NCBI GenBank assembly: GCA_050251815.1
Contig: JBFWMB010000006.1
Span: forward strand, 33,090-97,089
DNA length: 64,000 nucleotides
Direction of reading: 5' to 3'
Origin: GWE2-40-63 sp050251815
GTDB taxonomy: Bacteria; Bacteroidota; Bacteroidia; Bacteroidales; SZUA-534
The number at the start of each line of letters is the position of its first letter. Position 1 is the first letter of the stretch. Positions 26,905-35,126 of the stretch are shown here, piece by piece. The notes under the pieces are model-generated. The model saw only the letters and a program-made list of their open reading frames with translations. It was not told the DNA's origin and did no database searches. Made by a program: the position numbers and the translations under genes.

Positions 26905-27660
26905 TTATTTTTTACAATTCTTATTAGCATCCCGAATATACTGATCAAGTGCCATGGTCATTGATGGGGCCTCAGGAAGCGGAGCCTGAATGTCGAGACG
27001 CAAATTTGCTTCTTTAACAGCCTTAGCCGTTGTAGGTCCAAAGGCGGCTATCCGCGTATCGTTCTGCTTAAAGTCGGGGAAATTATCGAACAACGATTTT
27101 ATTCCCGAAGGGCTAAAAAATACCAGGATGTCGTAATTTACATCCGACAAATCGGAAAGATCGCTGGCAATGGTCCGATACAAAATGGCAATATTATACT
27201 TTACCTTAAGCTTGTCGAGTCCTTTGGGAATCTCCGGTTTGTGCATATCAGACAACGGCACAAAGAACTTTTCGTCTTTGTGTTTTTCAATCACCTCAAG
27301 CAACTCGGTAAATGAACTCTTTCCAAAAAAGATTTTTCGCTTCCGGTATACAATATATTTTTGCAGGTAAAAAGCGGTAGCCTCCGAAATGCAAAAATAT
27401 TTCATGGTGTCGGGCACTGTAATCCGCATCTCTTCACAAATACGGAAAAAATGATCGACAGCCGTACGCGCCGTAAAAATAACAGCTGTATGATCCAAAA
27501 TATTGATCCGCTCTTTGCGAAAAACTTTTGAATCAACAGGTACAACCTGAATAAAAGGTCTAAAATCAATTTTTAGATTATGCTTCTCAGCCAGATCAAA
27601 ATAGGGCGATTTTTCGGTTTCCGGCTCAGGTTGAGATACAAGAATCTTTTTAATTTTCAA
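26905..27660 (-). CDS. hemD: Uroporphyrinogen-III synthase
   Basis: 251 residues, normal length. HemD closes hydroxymethylbilane to uroporphyrinogen III in haem and sirohaem synthesis. The family is weakly conserved in sequence; here the bilobal pattern is visible with 'ILDHTAVIFTARTAVDHFF' in the first lobe, 'YDILVFFSPSGIKSLFDNFP' in the hinge/second lobe and 'IAAFGPTTAKAVKEANL' near the end. Lies between DUF4271 and rnpA, an arrangement recurrent in this phylum. Other haem genes are not in the window. Confidence 0.88.
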   Translation of the reverse strand: MKIKKILVSQPEPETEKSPYFDLAEKHNLKIDFRPFIQVVPVDSKVFRKERINILDHTAVIFTARTAVDHFFRICEEMRITVPDTMKYFCISEATAFYLQKYIVYRKRKIFFGKSSFTELLEVIEKHKDEKFFVPLSDMHKPEIPKGLDKLKVKYNIAILYRTIASDLSDLSDVNYDILVFFSPSGIKSLFDNFPDFKQNDTRIAAFGPTTAKAVKEANLRLDIQAPLPEAPSMTMALDQYIRDANKNCKK

Positions 27661-27704
27661 TTTTTCAGTTTTTTTTTGTTACACACCAACCTCGAAATGT
27701 TACT

Positions 27705-28802
27705 TTATACGTAGGTTTCAAACAATTTGTAGAGAACCAGTAATGGTAAAATTTCAAGTGCACAAAGGTACAAAATCAAATAGAAAATTGAAAGTCTATT
27801 TTTGATTCCAAAATTTAATCCCCTAAAAATCCGGAAAACATAGAAGAATACAACAACCAAAAATCCAGCATAAAATAGCCAGGGCGTGACCTGTGGGTCG
27901 ATAAAAGGAATTATCGCAATTAAGGGCAGTAACAATAAACCTATCATTCGGTTGTAAATAAATATGGTAGTTGTGTAATAAATAAAAGAACCTTTTGCCA
28001 GAAAAAGAAAGTCGATCACAGCCATAAAAGCTCCACGCAAACTATAAACAACTATCACAAAGGCTAAAACGGCCATAAATAAAAAGATGCCTCTTAGCCC
28101 CAACATCTCCCAATTCTGATAATCGAACCACTGGGTAACAAAAAGTGCCAGATTGATAAAAAACAGCACGTTCATAATATGAAAAATCCGGCTACGCAAT
28201 ACATTTGATTCTTCGCGAACGCGCTTTGCGGAGTAAAAGTTAAAAGCGGTTTGAACAGCCAGTTGCACATAACGCCCAAAACCTACACGCAGCCAGCCAA
28301 ATATTACAAGAACCAAAATTATTAGCCCAAGCATCCAGTCGGTTGATTCAAAGAATGTACCCGATTTACTTGCTACTTGAATTGGTTTTTTTTGTTTTAC
28401 CTGTTCGCGAACCTCAACCAGACTTTTTTCAGCAACTTTTTCAATCTTTTGCTTTGTAATAAGTACCGGAGCTAATTCCGGTTCAAAGGGCTGAATCGAT
28501 AAACTGGAAAAAAAATCAGCATTACCAGGCAACACAAAGTTATCATCCAACACATTGTAAACCGGATGTGCTATGCTGTCGTTACCGGGAACAAAAGGAA
28601 TGGTTTTGGTAATTGGAATCACCACCTTTGGTTTTTCAATTCGTGTGGAATCGACAGTGAAGGTGCGTACAGACCCCAACTCCATTTTTTTTCGGCCAAC
28701 ATCGAGTTTGTTTTCCTGAGGCAAAACCACCGGGGTATTAATTAATAATCCCTTGGCGGGAAGCGTATCCTGACTCTGAATGATAAAATTTTTATAACTC
28801 AT
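27705..28802 (-). CDS. DUF4271 integral membrane protein
   Basis: 365 residues. A proline-rich N-terminal region (1-150) without transmembrane segments precedes about six hydrophobic helices (about 160-360), for example 'WMLGLIILVLVIFGWLRVGF' at about 157-176. The overall build and position directly upstream of hemD match the DUF4271 family of Bacteroidota, whose function is unknown. The N-terminal half looks non-cytoplasmic or disordered. A 44-base gap to hemD suggests co-transcription. Confidence 0.82.
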   Translation of the reverse strand: MSYKNFIIQSQDTLPAKGLLINTPVVLPQENKLDVGRKKMELGSVRTFTVDSTRIEKPKVVIPITKTIPFVPGNDSIAHPVYNVLDDNFVLPGNADFFSSLSIQPFEPELAPVLITKQKIEKVAEKSLVEVREQVKQKKPIQVASKSGTFFESTDWMLGLIILVLVIFGWLRVGFGRYVQLAVQTAFNFYSAKRVREESNVLRSRIFHIMNVLFFINLALFVTQWFDYQNWEMLGLRGIFLFMAVLAFVIVVYSLRGAFMAVIDFLFLAKGSFIYYTTTIFIYNRMIGLLLLPLIAIIPFIDPQVTPWLFYAGFLVVVFFYVFRIFRGLNFGIKNRLSIFYLILYLCALEILPLLVLYKLFETYV

Positions 28803-28954
28803 GCGATCTGTAACTGTTTTTCCGAAACACCCTCTCGTTACTGCTTGTTGCGTTAACCCTGGGATTTTAATGCCATAAAAATAATAAGTTTAAGCGATAA
28901 TAATTTATAATTGTCAATTTTAGTTTTGACTTAAGGAATAATTTGAATTAATTG

Positions 28955-28962
28955 TATCTTTG
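28955..28962 (+). promoter_or_regulatory. -7 element upstream of the OmpA-family gene
   Basis: TATCTTTG matches TAnnTTTG exactly. It leaves about 13-20 bases of leader before the ATG at 28983. A TTTG at the expected -33 spacing is not clear, since the TTTG copies nearby are 9 or 26 bases away. Confidence 0.45.
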
Positions 28963-28982
28963 GTTTCGAAAATAAAATTACC

Positions 28983-30032
28983 ATGCATATACGTAAACGT
29001 TTTGTATTTATTGCGCTGGGGTTTGTTGCCATAAACGCCTGTGTTCCCACCCGACAATTTCAGGAATTAAAACAAAAAAATGCAGTTACTGTCAACGAAC
29101 GCGACTCGCTTAAAAGCACCAACGAATCGTTAACGGTACAAAACACTGAAATGGAAGCTGAGCTGGAGGAACTGGAAAAGCGCTTTTCCCTAATGGCATC
29201 GCAGCAAAGTGGATTAAAAGATTCGGCTGCTTTTTACAAAAAACAGTTCAAAGTTTATAAAACCATGTACAACGACCTATCGAACACCCAGTCATCGGTT
29301 GAGAAGGGACGTGATGAAGAAACACGCAAACTGCTGGCTGAACTTCAGGTTACCAAAGAAGACTTGCAGGTGCGTGAAGATGAGTTACGGGAGTTGGAAG
29401 ACAACCTGATGGCTAAACAACTGGCTTTGGAGGAACGCGACGAAATTTTGCTGGCTTTGGATGCAACGCTTAACCAGAAAAAGACCGAACTGGAAGCTCA
29501 AAGCCTTCGTATGAGGGAATTGGAAAGCATATTGCATAGCAAAGATTCAGCGGTTTTTGCCTTAAAATCGAAAATTACCGATGCCCTTTTGGGATTCGAA
29601 AATAAAGGCCTTACCATTCAGCAACGCAATGGAAAAGTATATGTTACCATGGACGAAAAACTGCTTTTTAAATCGGGACAATGGGATGTTGACCCCAAAG
29701 GACAGCAGGCCATCAAACAAATTGCCGGTGTATTGGAGCAAAACAAAGACATCAACATTGTGGTTGAAGGACATACCGACGATGTTCCCATGCGCGGAAG
29801 CGGCGAAATTAAAGATAATTGGGATCTAAGTGTAAAGCGGGCGACATCGATAGTAAAAATTCTCCTGCAAAATTCAAGCATGGATCCCAAACGGGTTAGT
29901 GCAGCTGGTCGTGGCCCCTACTTCCCGGTTGATGCTGCTAAAACTCCCGAAGCCAGGGCAAAAAACCGAAGAACAGAAATTATTTTAACGCCAAAACTCG
30001 ATGAGCTGTTCCAGATTTTAGAAAATAATTAA
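28983..30032 (+). CDS. OmpA-family lipoprotein with coiled coil
   Basis: 349 residues. Signal peptide with a lipobox-like end (VAINAC, Cys20). Residues about 30-205 form a long coiled coil rich in Glu/Leu/Lys ('EMEAELEELEKRFS'). The C-terminal OmpA/MotB peptidoglycan-binding domain (about 215-340) shows 'LLFKSGQWDVDPKG', 'VEGHTDDVPM' and 'NRRTEIILTPK'. The protein would tether the outer membrane to peptidoglycan through its lipid anchor. It is a single-gene unit with promoter and terminator. Confidence 0.92.
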   Translation: MHIRKRFVFIALGFVAINACVPTRQFQELKQKNAVTVNERDSLKSTNESLTVQNTEMEAELEELEKRFSLMASQQSGLKDSAAFYKKQFKVYKTMYNDLSNTQSSVEKGRDEETRKLLAELQVTKEDLQVREDELRELEDNLMAKQLALEERDEILLALDATLNQKKTELEAQSLRMRELESILHSKDSAVFALKSKITDALLGFENKGLTIQQRNGKVYVTMDEKLLFKSGQWDVDPKGQQAIKQIAGVLEQNKDINIVVEGHTDDVPMRGSGEIKDNWDLSVKRATSIVKILLQNSSMDPKRVSAAGRGPYFPVDAAKTPEARAKNRRTEIILTPKLDELFQILENN

Positions 30033-30055
30033 GATACCTCTAACAATTGATAATA

Positions 30056-30087
30056 AACCTAAGGGTGCATTATCCTTAGGTTTTTTT
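30056..30087 (+). terminator. Intrinsic terminator after the OmpA-family gene
   Basis: AACCTAAGG (30056-30064) and CCTTAGGTT (30074-30082) form a perfect 9-bp stem with a 9-base loop, followed by T's up to 30087. It separates this gene from the radical SAM gene that starts at 30093. Confidence 0.9.
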
Positions 30088-30092
30088 GTTAC

Positions 30093-31115
30093 ATGATTAG
30101 CTTTTACGATACCTACCAGTTTTGCAAAACCCTTACGATTAGAAAGGTGATTAACGGAATGCTGTTGCGCCTAAGCTATTTTCTGTCGCGAATCAGCGGA
30201 AGCATTATTCGCTGGGGCTTACCCGAATCGCTTAGTATTGAACCCACAAATCTTTGCAACTTAAAATGCCCGGAATGTCCATCGGGAAACAATAGCCTAA
30301 ATCGACCCCGCCTTTTCTTAGCTGAAACATCCTACCGCAACCTGATTGATAAAAACAATAAACAGTTGGCTTTTCTTCAATTGTATTTTCAAGGTGAACC
30401 CTTTTTACATCCAAAAATATACCAATACATTCATCACGCGGTTAAAAACCGTATTTACACGGCTACATCGACAAACGGCCAGTTTTTGAATCTGGAAAAT
30501 TGCTTAAAGCTTGTTGATTCGGGCCTTCAGCGGCTCATTGTTTCCATTGACGGTACAACTCAGGAGAGCTATGAAAAGTACCGGGTAGGTGGCAGCCTCG
30601 ACCAGGCCTTAACAGGAATTGAGAATCTGATTGCCGCTAAAAAACAACGAAAGAAAAGAACGCCTGCTGTTATCATCCAGTTTGTTGTTTTTAAGACCAA
30701 TGAACATCAAATTCCGGAAATAAAACAACTGGCTAAAAAGCTACAGGTTGATGCGTTAAAGTTAAAAAGTCCGCAACTTGAAGATTTCGAAAACGGACAT
30801 CCTTTAATGCCCGAAACCAAAAAGTACAATCGATACATAAAAAATGCATCGGGAACTTATTCCCTGAACAAAAACAAACAGGTTAAATGCAAAAGAGCCT
30901 GGAATGGTGCCGTGCTAACTGCCGACAACCGACTAATTCCCTGCTGCTTCGATAAAAAAGCCCAACATGCTTATGGAACCCTCACCAACGAGACGCTGGC
31001 AACGCTCTGGAAAAGCAAAAAAGCAGATTGGTTTATAAAAACGGTGTGGAGCAAAAACAATCCAGTTGAAATGTGTAAAAACTGTACGGAGGGATTAAAA
31101 CAAACCTGGTTCTAG
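30093..31115 (+). CDS. Radical SAM protein with C-terminal SPASM-like cysteines
   Basis: 340 residues. The radical SAM motif is CNLKCPEC near residue 55; 'LYFQGEPFLHP' replaces the SAM-binding GGEP with a related form. A C-terminal cysteine-rich segment ('CKRAW', 'IPCCFDKK', 'CKNC') matches a SPASM-type auxiliary iron-sulfur domain. The family includes peptide- and sugar-modifying enzymes; no substrate peptide is visible nearby. It starts only 6 bases after a terminator, so initiation must come from a promoter within or before that hairpin, or from read-through. The annotation is by domain, with substrate unknown. Confidence 0.85.
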   Translation: MISFYDTYQFCKTLTIRKVINGMLLRLSYFLSRISGSIIRWGLPESLSIEPTNLCNLKCPECPSGNNSLNRPRLFLAETSYRNLIDKNNKQLAFLQLYFQGEPFLHPKIYQYIHHAVKNRIYTATSTNGQFLNLENCLKLVDSGLQRLIVSIDGTTQESYEKYRVGGSLDQALTGIENLIAAKKQRKKRTPAVIIQFVVFKTNEHQIPEIKQLAKKLQVDALKLKSPQLEDFENGHPLMPETKKYNRYIKNASGTYSLNKNKQVKCKRAWNGAVLTADNRLIPCCFDKKAQHAYGTLTNETLATLWKSKKADWFIKTVWSKNNPVEMCKNCTEGLKQTWF

Positions 31116-31216
31116 TGTTCAAAGCACTTTCAAAAGTTGTTACAGGCATATTTCTTTATCAGATGAAAATAAATAGTTTAAAAATGGTTAGTTTTGAGCC
31201 CTAAAATTATCGGTTC

Positions 31217-31915
31217 ATGAATCGCACCCTTATTTTATTGGTTCTGGTTTTTACGGCCTCACTTGTTCAGGCCCAACTTTCTATTGGCGTACGTCAGGGC
31301 TATGGAAACCACGGCATCCACCTGGAACCGCCGGGACTTGAACAACTTCAGGCAGATTTTTGGCTGCCCAGTACGGCCTTTGTTATTGCCTTCAACAATA
31401 AACTAAACAATGGCCTGCAAATGGAATTTTCGTTGGCGCAAAAAGGCTGGCGCGAAGTAGATACCCTTCCCGATGCTTACTTTAGTCGAAAAATTACTTA
31501 TCTGGAGATACCCTTTTTCAGTCATTTCGAAATTGGCCAGGGTGCGGTACGCCCCGTGATTCTTGCCGGACCTTACCTGGCTTTTAAATTATCGGAATCT
31601 TCAGAAAACCACAACTATAATCACCCAAATGAATTCGACCATTATACCCAGAAAGTCCGATCCCTCGATTTTGGAATAAAAGTAGCTGTTGGTTTGCGCT
31701 ATAATGTCAATAAGCGTCTGGCTGTTTTTGGCGAAGCCAGATACGACATTCAAATGGCTGGAGGACGTGATATTTTTATCGACCGTCCCAATGGCATTCA
31801 GGCTTCCAGATTAAGCGAAGTGGGCGGTACTTTTGGTATATTGTGGCATATAATTCCACAAGCTAAAAAAGACGAAAAGAAAGGCTACGTTCCCAAAGAA
31901 GACTTGTTTGAATAA
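31217..31915 (+). CDS. Outer membrane beta-barrel protein (small porin-like)
   Basis: 232 residues. A signal peptide ends at VQAQ, followed by 8-10 short amphipathic strands ('LQMEFSLAQKGW', 'VRPVILAGPYLAFKLS', 'FGIKVAVGLRYNVNKRLAVF'). This is the build of the small outer-membrane beta-barrel family of Bacteroidota. It differs from PorT of the type IX system, so I do not assign that name. It has no obvious operon partner; the radical SAM gene upstream is 102 bases away on the same strand. Confidence 0.8.
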   Translation: MNRTLILLVLVFTASLVQAQLSIGVRQGYGNHGIHLEPPGLEQLQADFWLPSTAFVIAFNNKLNNGLQMEFSLAQKGWREVDTLPDAYFSRKITYLEIPFFSHFEIGQGAVRPVILAGPYLAFKLSESSENHNYNHPNEFDHYTQKVRSLDFGIKVAVGLRYNVNKRLAVFGEARYDIQMAGGRDIFIDRPNGIQASRLSEVGGTFGILWHIIPQAKKDEKKGYVPKEDLFE

Positions 31916-31965
31916 CTTTGTGTTAAGTTTATGATTGGCTATATTATATACTCAATTAATTAAAC

Positions 31966-32628
31966 TTATACTTTGGGTAATAGAGCAACCAATTCCTTTA
32001 GCGAAGAGACCACCACATTTCCATTTACCATCAAACGTTCTTCCGATTGATGACCATTTGCCACCAAAACACAAGAGCAGCCCAATTCCGAAGCTACTTC
32101 CTCATCGTGAAGCGTGTCTCCTATGAGCAAACAGTTTCTGCCGCTTAAACCTAGCTTTTCAAAAAGTAATTTTCCCCGATGAATTTTCCCATGCGCAAAA
32201 TGATCTTCAATTCCGGCAATAGCCTCAAAATAATCGTATATTCCCAGTTTGCGAATCGACTGTACCAGACTTTGCTGTTCCATAGCCGACAATACAATTT
32301 GCTTGTAACCCTGCTCCCTCAATAGTGTAAGGGTTTGTTTTACCTCATCGAATAATTGAGCAGAAGGTAGAAGCTTATGGTAATTCTCCATGAACTGAAG
32401 CGCAGGTATATCAAAAGGCTCCTTTTCAAAATCAAAGCCCAGGGCCCGGTAATAATCTTTAACAGGAAAATCAAAAACTTTCAAATAGCGCTCCCGGGTT
32501 AACTGGGGCAAATGCCTTTCGTACAGCAAATCATTCATGGATTGAATACAGATTTCCCGGTCGTCGAGCAGGGTACCGTTCCAATCCCACACTATGGTAG
32601 TAATGGTTGAAACATCGAAATCACTCAT
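31966..32628 (-). CDS. HAD-superfamily phosphatase (phosphoglycolate-phosphatase-like)
   Basis: 220 residues. The nucleophile motif is VWDWNGTLLDD (residues 13-23), a DWNG variant of the usual DxD motif. Motif II Ser/Thr lies in 'QIVLSAMEQQ'; the acidic motif 'LIGDTLHDEEVA' is near residue 170. A helical cap domain sits between the two. It probably hydrolyses a small phosphate ester. The gene is the last of a leftward run: GH3-like, hypothetical, HAD, with gaps of 0 and 20 bases. Confidence 0.87.
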   Translation of the reverse strand: MSDFDVSTITTIVWDWNGTLLDDREICIQSMNDLLYERHLPQLTRERYLKVFDFPVKDYYRALGFDFEKEPFDIPALQFMENYHKLLPSAQLFDEVKQTLTLLREQGYKQIVLSAMEQQSLVQSIRKLGIYDYFEAIAGIEDHFAHGKIHRGKLLFEKLGLSGRNCLLIGDTLHDEEVASELGCSCVLVANGHQSEERLMVNGNVVVSSLKELVALLPKV

Positions 32629-32648
32629 AGTATTACTTTTAATAAATA

Positions 32649-33431
32649 CTATTTAATATTATATATAAGCACTTTATCTTCTAACAACATAGCGATATTG
32701 TTTTTGTTCCAGGCAAGATCATCGCTTGTTGTGTGAAGGGTAATTAGCTGATCCTGTAGCTGTAAAAAAGGAGCTTGCATTTGATAAAGTTGGGTTCCAT
32801 CGTAAATTATCAAATGCTTTTCTGAGAAAAAGACCCGTTGGATACCTTCCCGATGAATGGTACTGAGGTAAGCTCCAAACAAATCAAAAACCAAAAGTTT
32901 GTTTTGACAATTCACATAAATCTTTTGATTGTATTCATAAATGGAACGCACCGTGTGGCTACCAATCCAATCGTTTAAGGGCTGGGTTTCTACAAGAATC
33001 TTTCTTTGGTCGTTTACCCGAAAGAGTTTTTGCTGTTCCGGACTATAGGCCCAAAAGCCTCCACTCGATGAAGCACAGGTTTGTGAAATATCGGTCCCAA
33101 AAACGGCGTAGGTTTCAAAAGGATCGGAAAGCTCGCCCAGTTCCTGATCCAAAAAGCTTACCAGACCGGCTTCACGATAAAAAACCAAAATTTGAAGTGC
33201 ATTAACCACATCAATCGAATGAATGGTTCCAAATAGGGAATTGCTGTAGCGGTTCAAAAGCTCTCCTGAATTATTATACTTTAGTAATTCAACCTCATTA
33301 ATCAGGTATATATTCCCAAAAGCATCAAAAACAACTTGTTGTGCTTTTTGATTAATTTCCAGAATCGGCTGCGCCAGGGCCGTACGGAAAATAATCAAAG
33401 TAAAAAATAATATTATTGCTTTTTTATTCAA
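32649..33431 (-). CDS. Exported protein of unknown function, possibly beta-propeller-like
   Basis: 260 residues. The signal peptide is MNKKAIILFFTLIIFRTALA. The mature part has short recurring strands ('AFGNIYLINEVELLKYN', 'GGFWAYSPEQQKLFRVND', 'NQKIYVNCQNKLLVFD'), which resemble repeats of a propeller. I do not recognise a named family. The start codon is TTG at 33429-33431 and lies directly against the TGA stop of the GH3-like gene (33432-33434), so translation is probably coupled. Conserved operon neighbours suggest a function linked to that gene, but this is inference. Confidence 0.78.
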   Translation of the reverse strand: MNKKAIILFFTLIIFRTALAQPILEINQKAQQVVFDAFGNIYLINEVELLKYNNSGELLNRYSNSLFGTIHSIDVVNALQILVFYREAGLVSFLDQELGELSDPFETYAVFGTDISQTCASSSGGFWAYSPEQQKLFRVNDQRKILVETQPLNDWIGSHTVRSIYEYNQKIYVNCQNKLLVFDLFGAYLSTIHREGIQRVFFSEKHLIIYDGTQLYQMQAPFLQLQDQLITLHTTSDDLAWNKNNIAMLLEDKVLIYNIK

Positions 33432-34949
33432 TCACTTAAAATTAATCATCTTTAGTATCTCATCAACATAATCGCGGTTGTTCGACAGCCGGGGAATTTT
33501 ATGTTGTCCTCCCAGCTTACCCTTTAATTGCAGCCATTTGTGAAAAGTGCCTTTCTCTACACTGTGAACAATGGGCATATCAAGCGTGTAGTTTTTAAAG
33601 CGTTTGGCTTCGTAATCTGAGTTTACTGACTTCAGGGCCTCATCGAGCATATACGTAAAGTAATCCATATCAGAAGGTTCTTTCTCAAACTCAATCAACC
33701 ATTCGTGAGCGCCCTGTTTATTCAACTCCATATAAACCGGGGCTACAGTATATTCATTAATCTCAGCGCAACTTTTAGCACAGGCTGCTTTCAGGGCTTT
33801 TTCAGCATTATCAACAATCAATTCTTCGCCAAAAGCATTGATAAAATGACGGGTACGCCCGGTAATCAGGAATTTATGGGGATATGTACGGGTAAACTGT
33901 ACCGTATCGCCAATAATATAACGCCAAAGTCCGCCATTGGTCGAAATTACCACAGCATAATTCTCACCTGGCTTTACCTCGTTTATGCGCAATGTGGTTG
34001 GATTGGGGTTGGAAAATTCCGACATAGGAATAAATTCATAAAAAATTCCATAATCAAGCATAAGCATCATGGCCGGATCGTTGGGGTCGTCCTGAATACC
34101 AAAGAAGCCCTCTGATGCGTTATAGGTTTCCAGGTAATGCATCTCCGGATTAGGAATCAATTGCTGGTATTGCGAGCGGTACGGAGTAAAGCTTACACCA
34201 CCATGAATAAACAACTCCAGATTAGGCCAGACTTCCATAATGTTTGCTGCCCCGGTAATTTCGAGTATTCGTTTAATTAAAACCAGAGTCCATGAAGGAA
34301 CACCCGATATGTTGGTCACATTTTCCTTTATGGTAGCATGCGCCATTTGCTCAAGTTTTTCTTCCCAATTGTCCATTAATGCAATGGAAGCTTTGGGTGT
34401 TCGAAAAAACTCAGCATAAAAGGGAATGTTCTCTATTAATATAGCCGACAAATCGCCAAAATAGGATTCGTTATTAAAGTTATTTATTTTATGGCTTCCT
34501 CCAATTATGAGACCTTTACCTTTAAGCACACGATTGTCAGGATACAGGTGCTCATTGAAGTACATCACATCTTTTCCACCGCGCAAATGCGATAGCTCAA
34601 TAGCTTCCTGGGTTACCGGAATAAACTTGCTTTTATCGCTGGTAGTACCACTACTCTTGGCAAACCATTTAATCTCGCCCGGCCACAGCAGGTTTTTTTC
34701 CCCGGCACGCAAACGCTCCACGTAGGGTTTAATCTGATCATATTCCTGAAGCGGAACCCGCGATTTAAAATCATCGTAGGTTTTTATGGAATCAAAAGCG
34801 TGATTCTTCCCCCATTCGGTTTCACTGGCTGTTTCAATAAGATTCATCATTACATCGTGCTGTACATTACCCGGATACTGCCGAAACAAATCAATTTCGT
34901 TCATCCTTTTGATGGTAAGCCAGCCAACAATTCCCTTTAATATCGGCAT
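33432..34949 (-). CDS. GH3-family acyl-adenylating enzyme
   Basis: 505 residues, full length. Belongs to the GH3 branch of the adenylate-forming (acyl-AMP) enzymes, best known from plants, where they conjugate hormones to amino acids; bacterial roles are unclear. The ATP phosphate-binding motif SSGTTSDKSK is at about 99-108, and 'TYNASEGFFGIQ' and 'GGLWRYIIGDTVQF' (AMP-binding region) follow. First gene of the leftward group GH3, exported protein, HAD. The substrate is unknown. Confidence 0.9.
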   Translation of the reverse strand: MPILKGIVGWLTIKRMNEIDLFRQYPGNVQHDVMMNLIETASETEWGKNHAFDSIKTYDDFKSRVPLQEYDQIKPYVERLRAGEKNLLWPGEIKWFAKSSGTTSDKSKFIPVTQEAIELSHLRGGKDVMYFNEHLYPDNRVLKGKGLIIGGSHKINNFNNESYFGDLSAILIENIPFYAEFFRTPKASIALMDNWEEKLEQMAHATIKENVTNISGVPSWTLVLIKRILEITGAANIMEVWPNLELFIHGGVSFTPYRSQYQQLIPNPEMHYLETYNASEGFFGIQDDPNDPAMMLMLDYGIFYEFIPMSEFSNPNPTTLRINEVKPGENYAVVISTNGGLWRYIIGDTVQFTRTYPHKFLITGRTRHFINAFGEELIVDNAEKALKAACAKSCAEINEYTVAPVYMELNKQGAHEWLIEFEKEPSDMDYFTYMLDEALKSVNSDYEAKRFKNYTLDMPIVHSVEKGTFHKWLQLKGKLGGQHKIPRLSNNRDYVDEILKMINFK

Positions 34950-35126
34950 AGGTATAGGTTTTTCTCAAAGATACTTTTTTTGTAGAAGGCGCTAAAATAA
35001 TTGAAGATAATTTAAAAATAGGTAACAACTACTGGGTTTAATGCCACGATCAGGAATCAAACCCTGTTGCATTAAAAAAAGAAGGCCGGTTCAAAAAAAA
35101 CCGGCCCCATTCCCAACATTTAAAAA
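34950..35126. other. Short gap upstream of the GH3-like gene
   Basis: 177 bases, A+T-rich, containing the terminator of the large surface-protein gene (listed separately) and presumably the GH3 promoter, of which I see no clear copy. Confidence 0.5.
35074..35106 (-). terminator. Terminator of the large T9SS surface-protein gene
   Basis: GGCCGGTT (35084-35091) and AACCGGCC (35099-35106) form a perfect 8-bp stem with a 7-base loop. On the minus strand it is followed by TTCTTTTTTT, 21 bases after the stop codon at 35127. Confidence 0.88.

Noticed and set aside
31217..31915. PorT of the type IX system
   Set aside because: Length fits, but the sequence does not show the PorT-type N-terminal pattern that I know; it looks like a general small outer-membrane barrel.
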